This document shows, piece after piece, positions 1 through 7,600 of a DNA stretch of 12,764 nucleotides. The translations under genes were made by a program, and so were the position numbers. Location of the stretch: assembly GCA_045597345.1 (NCBI GenBank), contig JAZLJW010000172.1:1-12764 (forward strand), in the 5' to 3' direction. The DNA is from Treponema_I sp045597345 (lineage in GTDB: Bacteria > Spirochaetota > Spirochaetia > Treponematales > Treponemataceae). Numbering within the stretch: the first letter of the stretch is position 1; each line of letters starts with the position of its first letter. Below the pieces are notes generated by a model. It was not told the DNA's origin. It saw only the letters and a program-made list of their open reading frames with translations, and searched no databases.

Positions 1-1
1 G

Positions 2-133
2 CTCATTAATGGGCTGACCGACGTGCTCAACGGGCGGCAGCCCGCTTCCGCGCTTCCGATGACCGGCTCCTTGCTATCACTCCCGCCATGCCACTCACAC
101 GGTAGTGACGTAAGGTCAGTCACTTGTGACTGA
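2..133 (+). other. Open frame at left edge, possible tail of an upstream gene
   Basis: Frame 2 is open from the window edge to a TGA at 131-133 and would encode 43 residues beginning LINGLTDVLNG. The last third reads through the repeat at 77-136, so if this is a real gene end it has been extended or replaced by repeat sequence. I do not recognise the peptide. A small hairpin (CGGGC 31-35 with GCCCG 40-44) lies inside it. The rest of 1-253 holds no gene; see the separate entries for the repeat, promoter and leader hairpin. Confidence 0.2.
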
Positions 134-138
134 TCGAC
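77..138 (+). repeat. Bipartite palindromic repeat, copy 1 (upstream of pyrG)
   Basis: This is the weakest of three copies of a two-part element. The first part is a degenerate hairpin (TCACT 77-81 with AGTGA 104-108). It is followed by the linker GTAA at 110-113 and a near-perfect palindrome at 114-135 (GGTCAGTCAC, TT, GTGACTGATC), which pairs fully if one G-T wobble is allowed. It is followed by GACATG, comparable to the GTC that follows the palindrome in the other copies. It lies directly upstream of, and may overlap, the pyrG promoter. Confidence 0.6.
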
Positions 139-163
139 ATGTGTTTAGCGCACGTTTTATATA
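134..163 (+). promoter_or_regulatory. Candidate pyrG promoter
   Basis: TCGACA (134-139) resembles a -35 box and TATATA (158-163) a -10 box, separated by 18 bp. TATAGT at 160-165 is an alternative -10. The -35 would be contributed by the right end of the repeat. Transcription would start near 170, giving a leader of about 80 nt that contains the hairpin at 184-235. Sequence match only. Confidence 0.35.
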
Positions 164-183
164 GTAATCGGTTTTGAGTAAGA

Positions 184-235
184 GGGGCGGGGCACTTTGA
201 AACTGGTAAGGGTGTTTCAAAGTAGTGCCTGCCCC
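184..235 (+). promoter_or_regulatory. Long leader hairpin before the pyrG ribosome binding site
   Basis: GGCA 191-194 pairs with TGCC 226-229, and CTTTGAAAC 195-203 pairs with GTTTCAAAG 214-222, with a 3-nt bulge (223-225) and a 10-nt loop (204-213). The stem can extend outward: GGGGC 184-188 pairs with GCCCC 231-235, with G189 bulged and a G190-U230 wobble. It ends 4 nt before the GGGAGG ribosome binding site at 240-245. No U-tract follows, so it is not a standard terminator. The position suggests control of pyrG translation or RNA stability, which is inference. Confidence 0.55.
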
Positions 236-253
236 CACCGGGAGGATGCGAGT

Positions 254-1843
254 ATGAAGTACATTTTTGTTACTGGCGGTGTTGTTTCTGGACTTGGAAA
301 AGGTATTACCGCTGCCAGCCTTGGACGCCTTTTGAAATCACGGGGACTGAAAGTTGCATCTCAGAAACTGGATCCCTACATCAACGTTGACCCGGGAACC
401 ATGAGCCCCTATCAGCATGGCGAAGTATACGTTACTGAAGACGGTGCTGAGACAGACCTGGACTTGGGCCACTACGAACGCTTTATTGATGAAGACCTGA
501 ACAAATATTCAAACCTTACATCAGGTAAAGTGTACTGGAATGTTCTGAACAAGGAACGCCGCGGTGAATATCTGGGCGAAACCGTACAGGTTATTCCCCA
601 TATCACCAACGAAATCAAATCCTTCATCTATAACGTAGGTAAAACCAGCGGTGCCGACGTGGTAATTACAGAAGTTGGCGGTACCACCGGTGATATCGAA
701 TCCCAGCCATTTATCGAAGCTATCCGTCAGGTAGGGCTTGAAGTTGGAAAAGAAAACGCTATCTACATTCACGTAACCCTGCTGCCGTTCCTCTCAGGAT
801 CTGACGAACACAAAACAAAACCAACCCAGCATAGTGTTAAGGAACTGCAGGGTATGGGTATCAAACCGGACATCATTGTTCTGCGCTGTGATGAAAAGCT
901 GGAAGATAATATTTACCGCAAAATCGCCATGTTCTGTAACGTTTCTGAAGATTGCGTTATCGAGAACCTGACACTGCCTACCCTGTATGAAGCACCTATT
1001 ATGCTTGAAAACCAGCACCTTTCTGATACCGTATGCCGCCTTCTGAACCTGAATGTTCCACCGGCAGATTTAACTGGCTGGAATGCCATGCTGGACAACA
1101 TCCGGAACCGGAACAAAGTAGTTACCATCGGTCTGGTAGGAAAATACGTACAGCTGCATGATGCCTATCTTTCTGTTGCAGAAGCTCTGCGTCACGCCGG
1201 CTACGGACTTGGTGCCGATGTGCATATTAAATGGATTGACAGCGAAACAATTAATGACAGTACTATTCTGAATACTTTAAGTGATGTAGACGGTGTTATT
1301 GTTCCCGGTGGATTCGGTCAGCGTGGTATTGAAGGCATGATTCTTACTGCCAACTACTGCCGCAAAAACAATGTGCCCTATCTTGGAATCTGTCTTGGTA
1401 TGCAGATTGCCTGTATCAGTTTTGCCCGCTATGTTGCCGGCATGAAAGGGGCCAACAGCGGTGAATTTGATCCTGAAAGCCCGTACAAAGTAATTGACTT
1501 TCTGCCGGATCAGAACGACAGTGTAAATAAAGGTGGTACGCTCCGTCTTGGTGCATATCCTTGTAAAATCAAGCCGGGAACCCGCATGGAAGAATGCTAC
1601 GGATCCCAGAAAATCAGCGAACGTCACCGGCACCGGTATGAATTCAACAACGAGTACCGTCATGCACTGGAAGATGCCGGTCTTGTAATCAGTGGTACCA
1701 GTCCTGATGATTACATTGTTGAAACCGTGGAACTGAAAGATCATCCATTCTATCTTGGTGTTCAGTTCCATCCGGAATTCAAGAGCCGGCCCAATAGGGC
1801 GCACCCGTTGTTTGTTGGCTTAGTAAGATCATCAATGAAGTAG
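254..1843 (+). CDS. pyrG: CTP synthase (glutamine hydrolysing)
   Basis: Cytosolic enzyme that makes CTP from UTP, ATP and glutamine, the last step of de novo pyrimidine nucleotide synthesis. The 529-residue product has the N-terminal amidoligase domain with the P-loop-like GGVVSGLGKG (residues 8-17) and EVGGTTGDIES, and a C-terminal class I glutamine amidotransferase domain from about residue 290. The catalytic triad is visible: Cys380 in GICLGMQ, and His506 and Glu508 in QFHPEF. The lid motif GGTLRLGAYPC is also present. Length is close to the E. coli enzyme (545). The ATG at 254 is chosen because GGGAGG lies 8 nt upstream and the family's conserved MKYIFVTGG start follows. A TTG at 197 would add 19 residues encoded by the leader hairpin and is unlikely. 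The C-terminal tail is slightly short. The gene is separated from purF by 144 bp filled with inverted repeats and may be its own transcript. Confidence 0.97.
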   Translation: MKYIFVTGGVVSGLGKGITAASLGRLLKSRGLKVASQKLDPYINVDPGTMSPYQHGEVYVTEDGAETDLDLGHYERFIDEDLNKYSNLTSGKVYWNVLNKERRGEYLGETVQVIPHITNEIKSFIYNVGKTSGADVVITEVGGTTGDIESQPFIEAIRQVGLEVGKENAIYIHVTLLPFLSGSDEHKTKPTQHSVKELQGMGIKPDIIVLRCDEKLEDNIYRKIAMFCNVSEDCVIENLTLPTLYEAPIMLENQHLSDTVCRLLNLNVPPADLTGWNAMLDNIRNRNKVVTIGLVGKYVQLHDAYLSVAEALRHAGYGLGADVHIKWIDSETINDSTILNTLSDVDGVIVPGGFGQRGIEGMILTANYCRKNNVPYLGICLGMQIACISFARYVAGMKGANSGEFDPESPYKVIDFLPDQNDSVNKGGTLRLGAYPCKIKPGTRMEECYGSQKISERHRHRYEFNNEYRHALEDAGLVISGTSPDDYIVETVELKDHPFYLGVQFHPEFKSRPNRAHPLFVGLVRSSMK

Positions 1844-1846
1844 GCT

Positions 1847-1893
1847 GATTGCAAGGTTCCGTCGCTGGGATCCACTACCGGCATCTTGCAATC
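1847..1893. repeat. Inverted repeat just after pyrG
   Basis: GATTGCAAG (1847-1855) and CTTGCAATC (1885-1893) are perfect 9-bp inverted arms around a 29-nt centre, starting 4 nt after the pyrG stop codon. No T-run follows, so it is not a typical intrinsic terminator, though it could protect the 3' end of the pyrG mRNA. The TATATATA at 1901-1908 lacks a convincing -35 partner. Confidence 0.4.
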
Positions 1894-1923
1894 TTGATGA
1901 TATATATACGTTGGCTTTGGAGG

Positions 1924-1975
1924 CTTCGACAGGCTCTGCCGCCCTGGCCAACCGGAACGTATGAGCCTGTCGAAG
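1924..1975. repeat. CTTCGACAGGCTC inverted repeat, intergenic copy
   Basis: CTTCGACAGGCTC (1924-1936) and GAGCCTGTCGAAG (1963-1975) are perfect 13-bp inverted arms with a 26-bp centre. The same 13-mer family recurs inside purF (2688-2700, two-base variant of the arm region) and twice inside carA (4020-4032 and 4048-4060). The right arm ends 12 nt before the first possible purF start and may have displaced the original ribosome binding site, because no clear Shine-Dalgarno sequence remains there. Confidence 0.75.
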
Positions 1976-1987
1976 TGATATTTTTTC

Positions 1988-3484
1988 ATGATACATGAAT
2001 CCATTCACGAAGAGTGTGACGGTCGCTGCAGCGACCTTACTGAGTTTGCGGCAGGCGCAAACTCAGATATGTTGTCACCTGTTTATTCTGATGAATCCAT
2101 TCACGAAGAGTGTGGCGTATTTGGGGTTTGGTCGCCTGAAGAGGCACCACTGGCCGGCTCGGTTTATCTTGGACTTTTCGCTCTGCAGCATCGCGGACAG
2201 GAAAGCTGCGGTATTGTGGTTAATAAAGGCGGTCAGTTCACTTCCTGTAAAGACCTGGGGCTGGTAACTGATGTATTTACCGCAGACAGCCTTAAAGCCT
2301 TAGGCGACTGTTCCATGGCTTGTGGTCATGTGCGGTATGGTACCACTGGTGCCAATATCCGGGCAAATGTTCAGCCCATAGAAGTTCATCATGTAAACGG
2401 CAGCCTTGCAGTTGCCCATAACGGTAATCTTACCAATTCAGAAGCCCTCCGCCATCAGCTGGAAATGACGGGGGCTATTTTTCATTCAACCAGTGATACC
2501 GAAACCATAGCCTACCTGCTTACCAAAGAGCGCTTAACCTGTTCTACCATTGAAAAAGCTGTCAGCTCCACCATGGAAAAAATTGAAGGTGCCTATTCGC
2601 TGGTCCTCATGACCCACGATAAACTGCTGGCAGTACGGGATCCCAAAGGATACCGTCCGCTCTGCTACGGCCGTATTCGCGGGAACCCTTCGACAGGTTC
2701 AGGGACCCCGCAGGATACCTACGTTATTGCTTCTGAAACCTGCGCTCTTGATGTGGTGGGCGCTGAATTCATCCGTGATGTGCGCCCCGGTGAAATCGTG
2801 GTATTCAGTAAAGATGGCGTTACTTCCATCGACACCCATTGCGAAACTGAAAAGAAATCCCTCTGTGTTTTTGAATACATCTACTTTGCCCGTCCCGACA
2901 GCGTTATCGACGGCGTTTCCGTTCATGAAAGCCGCTTAAAAGCCGGCCGGATTCTTGCCCGGGAAAACCCGGTGGAAGCTGACGTTGTAGTTGGTGTTCC
3001 AGATTCCGGTCTTGATGCGGCCCTGGGATACAGCCAGGAAAGTGGCATTCCTTATGGTATGGGATTTGTTAAGAATAAGTATATCGGCCGCACCTTCATC
3101 AATCCTGGCCAGTCAGAACGCCAGAACAAAGTAAAGATTAAACTGAACCCGGTTGCTGCCACCGTAAAAGGGAAACGCGTTGTTCTTATTGATGATTCCA
3201 TCGTTCGTGGTACTACCAGCGGCCATATCGTACAGCTGCTGCGTGATGCCGGAGCTTCAGAAGTGCATGTACGGATTTCTTCTCCGCCATTCATCGCTCC
3301 CTGTTATTATGGAACTGACGTACCGGACTGCCAGCATCTTATTGCCTGTAACCACAGTCTTTCTGAAATTGCCCAGATTATCGGGGCTGACAGTCTTGCT
3401 TATTTAAGTCATGATGGAGCCCTGCAGCTGGGACCTGATACCGGTCTTTGCTGTAAATGCTTTGAAAGCCAGGAAGGAAAATAA
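1988..3484 (+). CDS. purF: Amidophosphoribosyltransferase (glutamine PRPP amidotransferase)
   Basis: Cytosolic enzyme for the committed step of purine synthesis, converting PRPP and glutamine to 5-phosphoribosylamine. From ATG 1988 the product has 498 residues. The Ntn-type glutaminase domain begins at EECGVFG, whose Cys (residue 42) is the catalytic N-terminal nucleophile after propeptide removal. The C-terminal phosphoribosyltransferase domain carries the PRPP loop VVLIDDSIVRGTTS. Cysteines in SLCVFEYIYFARPDS, in SPPFIAPCYYG and in GLCCKCF match the four Fe-S ligands of the Bacillus-type enzyme, so a [4Fe-4S] protein with a propeptide is expected. The start is uncertain: neither ATG 1988 nor ATG 2069 (471 residues, 14-residue propeptide) has a good ribosome binding site. 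The first 28 residues are largely a palindromic repeat flanked by a duplicated ESIHEEC, so Cys10 is a decoy copy of the nucleophile site. A second repeat adds about 12 residues (RGNPSTGSGTPQ) before DTYVIASETC. First gene of a tight operon with carAB; carA starts 2 nt after its stop. Confidence 0.95.
   Translation: MIHESIHEECDGRCSDLTEFAAGANSDMLSPVYSDESIHEECGVFGVWSPEEAPLAGSVYLGLFALQHRGQESCGIVVNKGGQFTSCKDLGLVTDVFTADSLKALGDCSMACGHVRYGTTGANIRANVQPIEVHHVNGSLAVAHNGNLTNSEALRHQLEMTGAIFHSTSDTETIAYLLTKERLTCSTIEKAVSSTMEKIEGAYSLVLMTHDKLLAVRDPKGYRPLCYGRIRGNPSTGSGTPQDTYVIASETCALDVVGAEFIRDVRPGEIVVFSKDGVTSIDTHCETEKKSLCVFEYIYFARPDSVIDGVSVHESRLKAGRILARENPVEADVVVGVPDSGLDAALGYSQESGIPYGMGFVKNKYIGRTFINPGQSERQNKVKIKLNPVAATVKGKRVVLIDDSIVRGTTSGHIVQLLRDAGASEVHVRISSPPFIAPCYYGTDVPDCQHLIACNHSLSEIAQIIGADSLAYLSHDGALQLGPDTGLCCKCFESQEGK
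1995..2114 (+). repeat. Perfect 24-bp direct repeat flanking an insert in the purF 5' end
   Basis: The 24 bases at 1995-2018 are repeated exactly at 2091-2114 (ATGAATCC...GAGTGTG; encoded peptide ESIHEEC). The bases on either side differ (C versus G on the left, A versus G on the right), so the repeat is sharply bounded. The offset is 96 bp, exactly 32 codons, so both copies are read in the same frame. The 72 bp between them (2019-2090) contain copy 2 of the bipartite palindromic repeat plus about 25 bp of other sequence. The layout resembles a target-site duplication around a small insertion, or a duplication of the propeptide/nucleophile segment. Confidence 0.85.
2019..2065 (-). repeat. Bipartite palindromic repeat, copy 2 (inside the purF frame)
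   Basis: In minus orientation this copy reads: hairpin TGAGTTTGCG / CGCAAACTCA (2041-2065, 5-nt loop), then GTAA (complement of 2037-2040), then the perfect palindrome GGTCGCTGCAGCGACC (2021-2036), then GT. The order and linker match the copies at 77-138 and 7818-7872. It is open in the purF frame and would be translated as part of residues 11-27 if translation starts at 1988. Confidence 0.8.
2680..2710 (+). repeat. Palindromic repeat translated within purF
   Basis: CCCTTCGACAGGTTCAGGG (2686-2704) belongs to the same family as the repeat in carA (4046-4064; two differences). With flanks it forms a hairpin: CGGG 2680-2683 with CCCG 2707-2710, and CCCT 2686-2689 with AGGG 2701-2704. It encodes RGNPSTGSGTPQ between the conserved GYRPLCYG and DTYVIASETC segments. 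Related PurF proteins pass almost directly from one to the other here, in a loop of the glutaminase domain. The frame is preserved and the gene looks intact. Confidence 0.8.
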
Positions 3485-3485
3485 T

Positions 3486-4673
3486 ATGAAACGCTATCTG
3501 ATTCTAGAAAACGGAATGACTTTTGAAGGCGGCGCGTTTGGTGCCGACTGCCCCAAAGAAGGGGTTACCTGTGAAATCGTATTTACTACCGCCATGGTAG
3601 GATTCCTTGAAACCCTGACCGATAAAAGTTACTTTGGTCAGGCTGTAATCCAGGCATTCCCCCTTATCGGTAACTACGGCGTAAACCTGGAAGACGCCGA
3701 AAGTGAACGTACCGGATGCTGTGCTTACATCGTCCGTGAATACTGTGAACATCCGTCAAACTTCCGCAGCAAGATGACCATTGATGATTTCCTGAAGAAA
3801 AACGGCGTACCGGGGCTCTACGGCATTGATACCCGTGCGCTGGTAAAACTGCTGTGTAAATACGGAACCATGAACGGCGTCATTACCGATGATCCTTCTG
3901 CCGTGGACATGGAAAAAGTAAAAGCCTACGAAGTAACCAACGCTGTTCGTACCATGACCAGCAAGGCAAATTACGGTGTTGATCCGGTGATTAAGGCTGA
4001 CACACAGCATAGGATGGCTGAGCCTGTCGAAGCCTCCACTGTGGACCCTTCGACAAGCTCAGGGATCCTGGATAACGAGTCAGGGCTCCTGGAACAGAGT
4101 TATCACGTAGCCCTTATGGACTTTGGCGTAAAATCAAACATCGTACGCAGCCTTGTTTCCCGGAACTGCTGTGTTACCGTTCTTAATGCCTACACCAAAC
4201 CGGAAGACGTTGTTGCCCTGAACCCGGACGGCATCATGCTCAGTAACGGTCCCGGTGACCCCAAAGAAAACGTTGAAATCATTGAAAATATCCGTGAACT
4301 TACCAAAACCGGTATCCCGATTATGGGTATCTGTCTGGGTCACCAGATGCTGGCACTGGCCAACGGTTTTGATACGGAAAAACTGAAGTTCGGCCATCGC
4401 GGTGCCAACCAGCCGGTTAAAGATGTGGCTTCAGAAAAGGTATACATCTCTACCCAGAACCACGGATACGCCGTAAAGTCAGACAGTATTGATCCGGCTG
4501 CCGCTGAACAGCTGTTCATCAACGTAAATGACAACAGTAACGAAGGCATCCGGTACAAAAACATTCCGGCATTCAGCGTTCAGTTCCATCCGGAAGCCTG
4601 TGCCGGCCCTAAAGATACCAGCTACCTGTTTGACGATTTCATTGCACTCATGGAGAAAAGACACAATGCCTAA
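3486..4673 (+). CDS. carA: Carbamoyl-phosphate synthase small (glutaminase) subunit
   Basis: Hydrolyses glutamine and channels ammonia to CarB for carbamoyl phosphate, the precursor of pyrimidines and arginine. The 395-residue product has the CarA N-terminal domain (ILENGMTFEGGAFG, then GLYGIDTRALVKLL) and a class I amidotransferase domain. Catalytic residues are visible: Cys283 in GICLGHQ, and His368 and Glu370 in QFHPEA. GIMLSNGPGDP and STQNHGYAV are also typical. The start ATG 3486 has AGGAAGG (3471-3477) upstream and sits 2 nt after the purF stop. The gene is somewhat longer than usual (about 360-385) because residues 175-204 (HRMAEPVEASTVDPSTSSG onward) are encoded by palindromic repeats at the junction of the two domains. 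This is a linker position where an insert is likely tolerated. Overlaps carB by 8 nt, so translational coupling is likely. Confidence 0.97.
   Translation: MKRYLILENGMTFEGGAFGADCPKEGVTCEIVFTTAMVGFLETLTDKSYFGQAVIQAFPLIGNYGVNLEDAESERTGCCAYIVREYCEHPSNFRSKMTIDDFLKKNGVPGLYGIDTRALVKLLCKYGTMNGVITDDPSAVDMEKVKAYEVTNAVRTMTSKANYGVDPVIKADTQHRMAEPVEASTVDPSTSSGILDNESGLLEQSYHVALMDFGVKSNIVRSLVSRNCCVTVLNAYTKPEDVVALNPDGIMLSNGPGDPKENVEIIENIRELTKTGIPIMGICLGHQMLALANGFDTEKLKFGHRGANQPVKDVASEKVYISTQNHGYAVKSDSIDPAAAEQLFINVNDNSNEGIRYKNIPAFSVQFHPEACAGPKDTSYLFDDFIALMEKRHNA
4018..4064 (+). repeat. CTTCGACAGGCTC-type inverted repeat translated within carA
   Basis: GAGCCTGTCGAAG (4020-4032) and CTTCGACAAGCTC (4048-4060) are inverted arms with one mismatch and a 15-nt centre. 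The right arm is part of CCCTTCGACAAGCTCAGGG (4046-4064). The arms are translated as AEPVEAS and DPSTSSG, the second in the same frame as the purF copy (NPSTGSG). The arm order is opposite to that of the intergenic copy at 1924-1975. Just after it, a 14-bp unit TCAGGG(A/C)TCCTGGA occurs twice, 21 bp apart (4059-4072 and 4080-4093), suggesting further small duplication. Confidence 0.85.
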
Positions 4674-7600
4674 GAACGAAAAAATCAAGAAAGTTATGGT
4701 TATCGGCTCCGGCCCCATCATCATCGGCCAGGCTGCTGAATTTGACTACGCTGGCGTTCAGGCCTGCCGTGCCCTCCATGAAGAAGGGGTACAGATTGTT
4801 CTGGTAAACTCCAACCCGGCAACCATCATGACTGATCAGGTTATGGCAGATCAGATCTACATCGAACCCTTAACTCTTGATGTCATCAAACGCATCATCA
4901 AGAAAGAAAAGCCCGACGGCATTCTGAGCGGACTTGGTGGACAGACGGCCCTTACTTTATGTATGCAGCTGGCAAAATCAGGATTTCTGGAAGAACAGGG
5001 AGTTCTGCTTCTTGGTTCTTCGCCAGACGTTATCGACCGGGCAGAAGACCGTCAGCTTTTTAAAGACACCATGGAATCCATCGGTCAGCCTTGTATTCCT
5101 TCAAAAGTTGTTACCTCTGTAGAAGACGCTGTAGCCTTTGCCAATGAAATTTCGTATCCCGTTATCGTCCGTCCGGCCTTCACTCTGGGCGGTACCGGTG
5201 GTGGTATTGCTGCTGATGAAAAGCAGCTGCGTGAAATTGCCCACAACGGCATTTATCTTTCGCCGATTAACCAGATTCTGGTAGAGCGGTGTATTGCCGG
5301 CTGGAAGGAAATTGAGTTTGAAGTTATGCGTGACCGGAACGACAACACCATTACCGTCTGTTCCATGGAAAACTTTGACCCGGTAGGTGTCCACACCGGT
5401 GACAGTATCGTTATTGCCCCCACCGTAACCTTAAGTGATAAAGAATATCAGATGCTCCGTTCTGCAGCGCTCCACATCATTTCTGCACTGCAGATTGAAG
5501 GTGGCTGTAACTGTCAGTTTGCCCTGCATCCTGAAAGTTTTGAATATGCCGTAATCGAAGTTAACCCCCGTGTATCACGGTCTTCAGCCCTGGCATCTAA
5601 GGCTACCGGTTATCCCATTGCAAAGGTTGCTACCAAAATTGCCCTGGGCTATACCCTGGATGAAATCAAGAACGCGGTAACCGGTTCTACTTTTGCAGCC
5701 TTTGAGCCTGCCATTGACTACGTTGCCGTTAAATTCCCCAAATGGCCCTTTGATAAGTTCTTCTATGCAAAACGCTCACTGGGTACCCAGATGAAGGCCA
5801 CCGGTGAGGTTATGGCTATTGATGACAGCTTTGAAGGAGCGCTCCTGAAAGCTGTCCGCGGTTGCGAAATTCATCAGGATACGCTGGATTTTGAAGTAGC
5901 TGCAGGAATGTCTACCGAAGACCTTCTGGCCAACATTCACACAGCTACTGACCTTCGCCTGTTCTTCATTTACGAACTCTTAAAGCGTGGAATCAGTGTT
6001 GATAGAATTCACGAAATTACCATGATTGATGAATGGTTCCTGTGGAAACTGGTGAACATCGTAGAAGGTCGGGCTGCAGAAACTGCACCGAAAACCTACA
6101 AAATGGTAGATACCTGCGCCGGTGAGTTTGAAGCGCTGACTCCGTATTTTTACGCATCAGAAAACTCTGCAGCAGCCGGTGGGGTAAACGAAGCTGCTCC
6201 TGACCCGGCAGAAACCCGTAAGACCGTTGTCGTTATCGGTTCCGGTCCTATCCGTATTGGTCAGGGTATTGAGTTTGACTACGCCAGCGTTCACTGCGTT
6301 ATGATCCTGCGTCAGCTGGGATATCGCGTTGTCATCATCAACAATAACCCAGAGACCGTATCAACTGACTTTGACATTGCAGACCGGCTCTATTTTGAAC
6401 CGCTGTGTGAACGTGACGTACTGCCTATTCTTGAAAACGAAAAGCCCTACGGTGTTGTTGTTGCCTTTGGCGGTCAGACTGCCATCAAACTGGCCAAGAC
6501 CCTTGACCGCAGGGGATACAACCTGCTGGGAACTTCTGCTGACGCCATTGACCTGGCAGAAGACAGGGAACGCTTTGAAGAACTGTGTGAAGAACTGCAT
6601 ATTAACCGTCCCCGCGGTATGACCGTCTTTACCGAAGAAGAAGCCCTTGCCGCTGCTGCAAAGATTACCTATCCCGTACTTATCCGCCCCAGTTATGTAC
6701 TGGGTGGCCAGAACATGATCATTGCCCACGACGATGGCGAAATTCATGAGTACATGACCGTTATCCTGAGCCAGGGCATCGAAAACCCTGTTCTCATTGA
6801 TAAATACATGGAAGGTGTGGAACTTGAAGTTGATGCCATTTGTGATGGTGAAGACGTACTGATTCCCGGTATCATGGAGCACATTGAACGCACCGGTATT
6901 CATAGCGGTGACAGTATTGCTGTCTATCCGGCATGGAATATCAATGATACCATCCGTGAGAAAATCGTCAACCAGAGCCGCGAACTGGCACTGGCACTGC
7001 ATACCAAAGGGCTCGTAAACATTCAGTACCTGATTTATCAGGGCGACCTGTACATCATTGAGGTTAACCCCCGTTCAAGCCGCACGGTACCATACATTTC
7101 AAAAGTTACCGGCGTGCCTATGGTAGATCTTGCCGTACGGAGCATGCTGGGTGAAAAACTTGCTGACATGGGCTTTGGTACGGGGCTCTATCCACGTCCT
7201 CCGTACTTTGCCGTAAAGGTACCGGTTTTCAGTTTTGAAAAACTGACAGACGTAGATACCCATCTGGGACCTGAAATGAAGTCTACCGGTGAAGTTCTGG
7301 GTATTGCCAGCACACTGGAAGAAGCCGTGTACAAAGGATTTATCGGTGCCGGTTACAAGATGAAGAAAAAGGGTGGGGTGCTGATTTCCGTACGCAAGAC
7401 AGACCAGCACGAAATTCCAGATCTTGCAAGAAAGTTTTCAATGCTCGGTTTCTCTCTCTATGCAACGGAAGGTACTGCAGAAACTATCCGTGATGCCGGT
7501 TTGAAGGTAACGGTGGTAAATAAGATTCATGAAAATCCTGATAACAATCTGCTGACCATTCTGGACAGCGGTGATATCGATTACGTAATCTCTACCAGTG

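Noticed and set aside
197..253. TTG start giving PyrG 19 extra N-terminal residues
   Set aside because: The extension is encoded by the leader hairpin, has no family match, and the ATG at 254 has a well-placed GGGAGG and the conserved MKYIFVTGG.
170..253. Bacillus-type pyrG attenuator with CTP-sensed G addition
   Set aside because: No GGGC at the predicted transcription start and no U-tract after the hairpin.
1277..1804. 175-codon minus-strand open frame opposite pyrG
   Set aside because: Shadow of pyrG with no ribosome binding site or recognisable product; other long minus-strand frames opposite carB have the same explanation.
1886..1908. purF promoter with TTGCAA and TATATA
   Set aside because: The two boxes are only about 9 bp apart and no better -35 is found at 16-18 bp from the TATATATA run.
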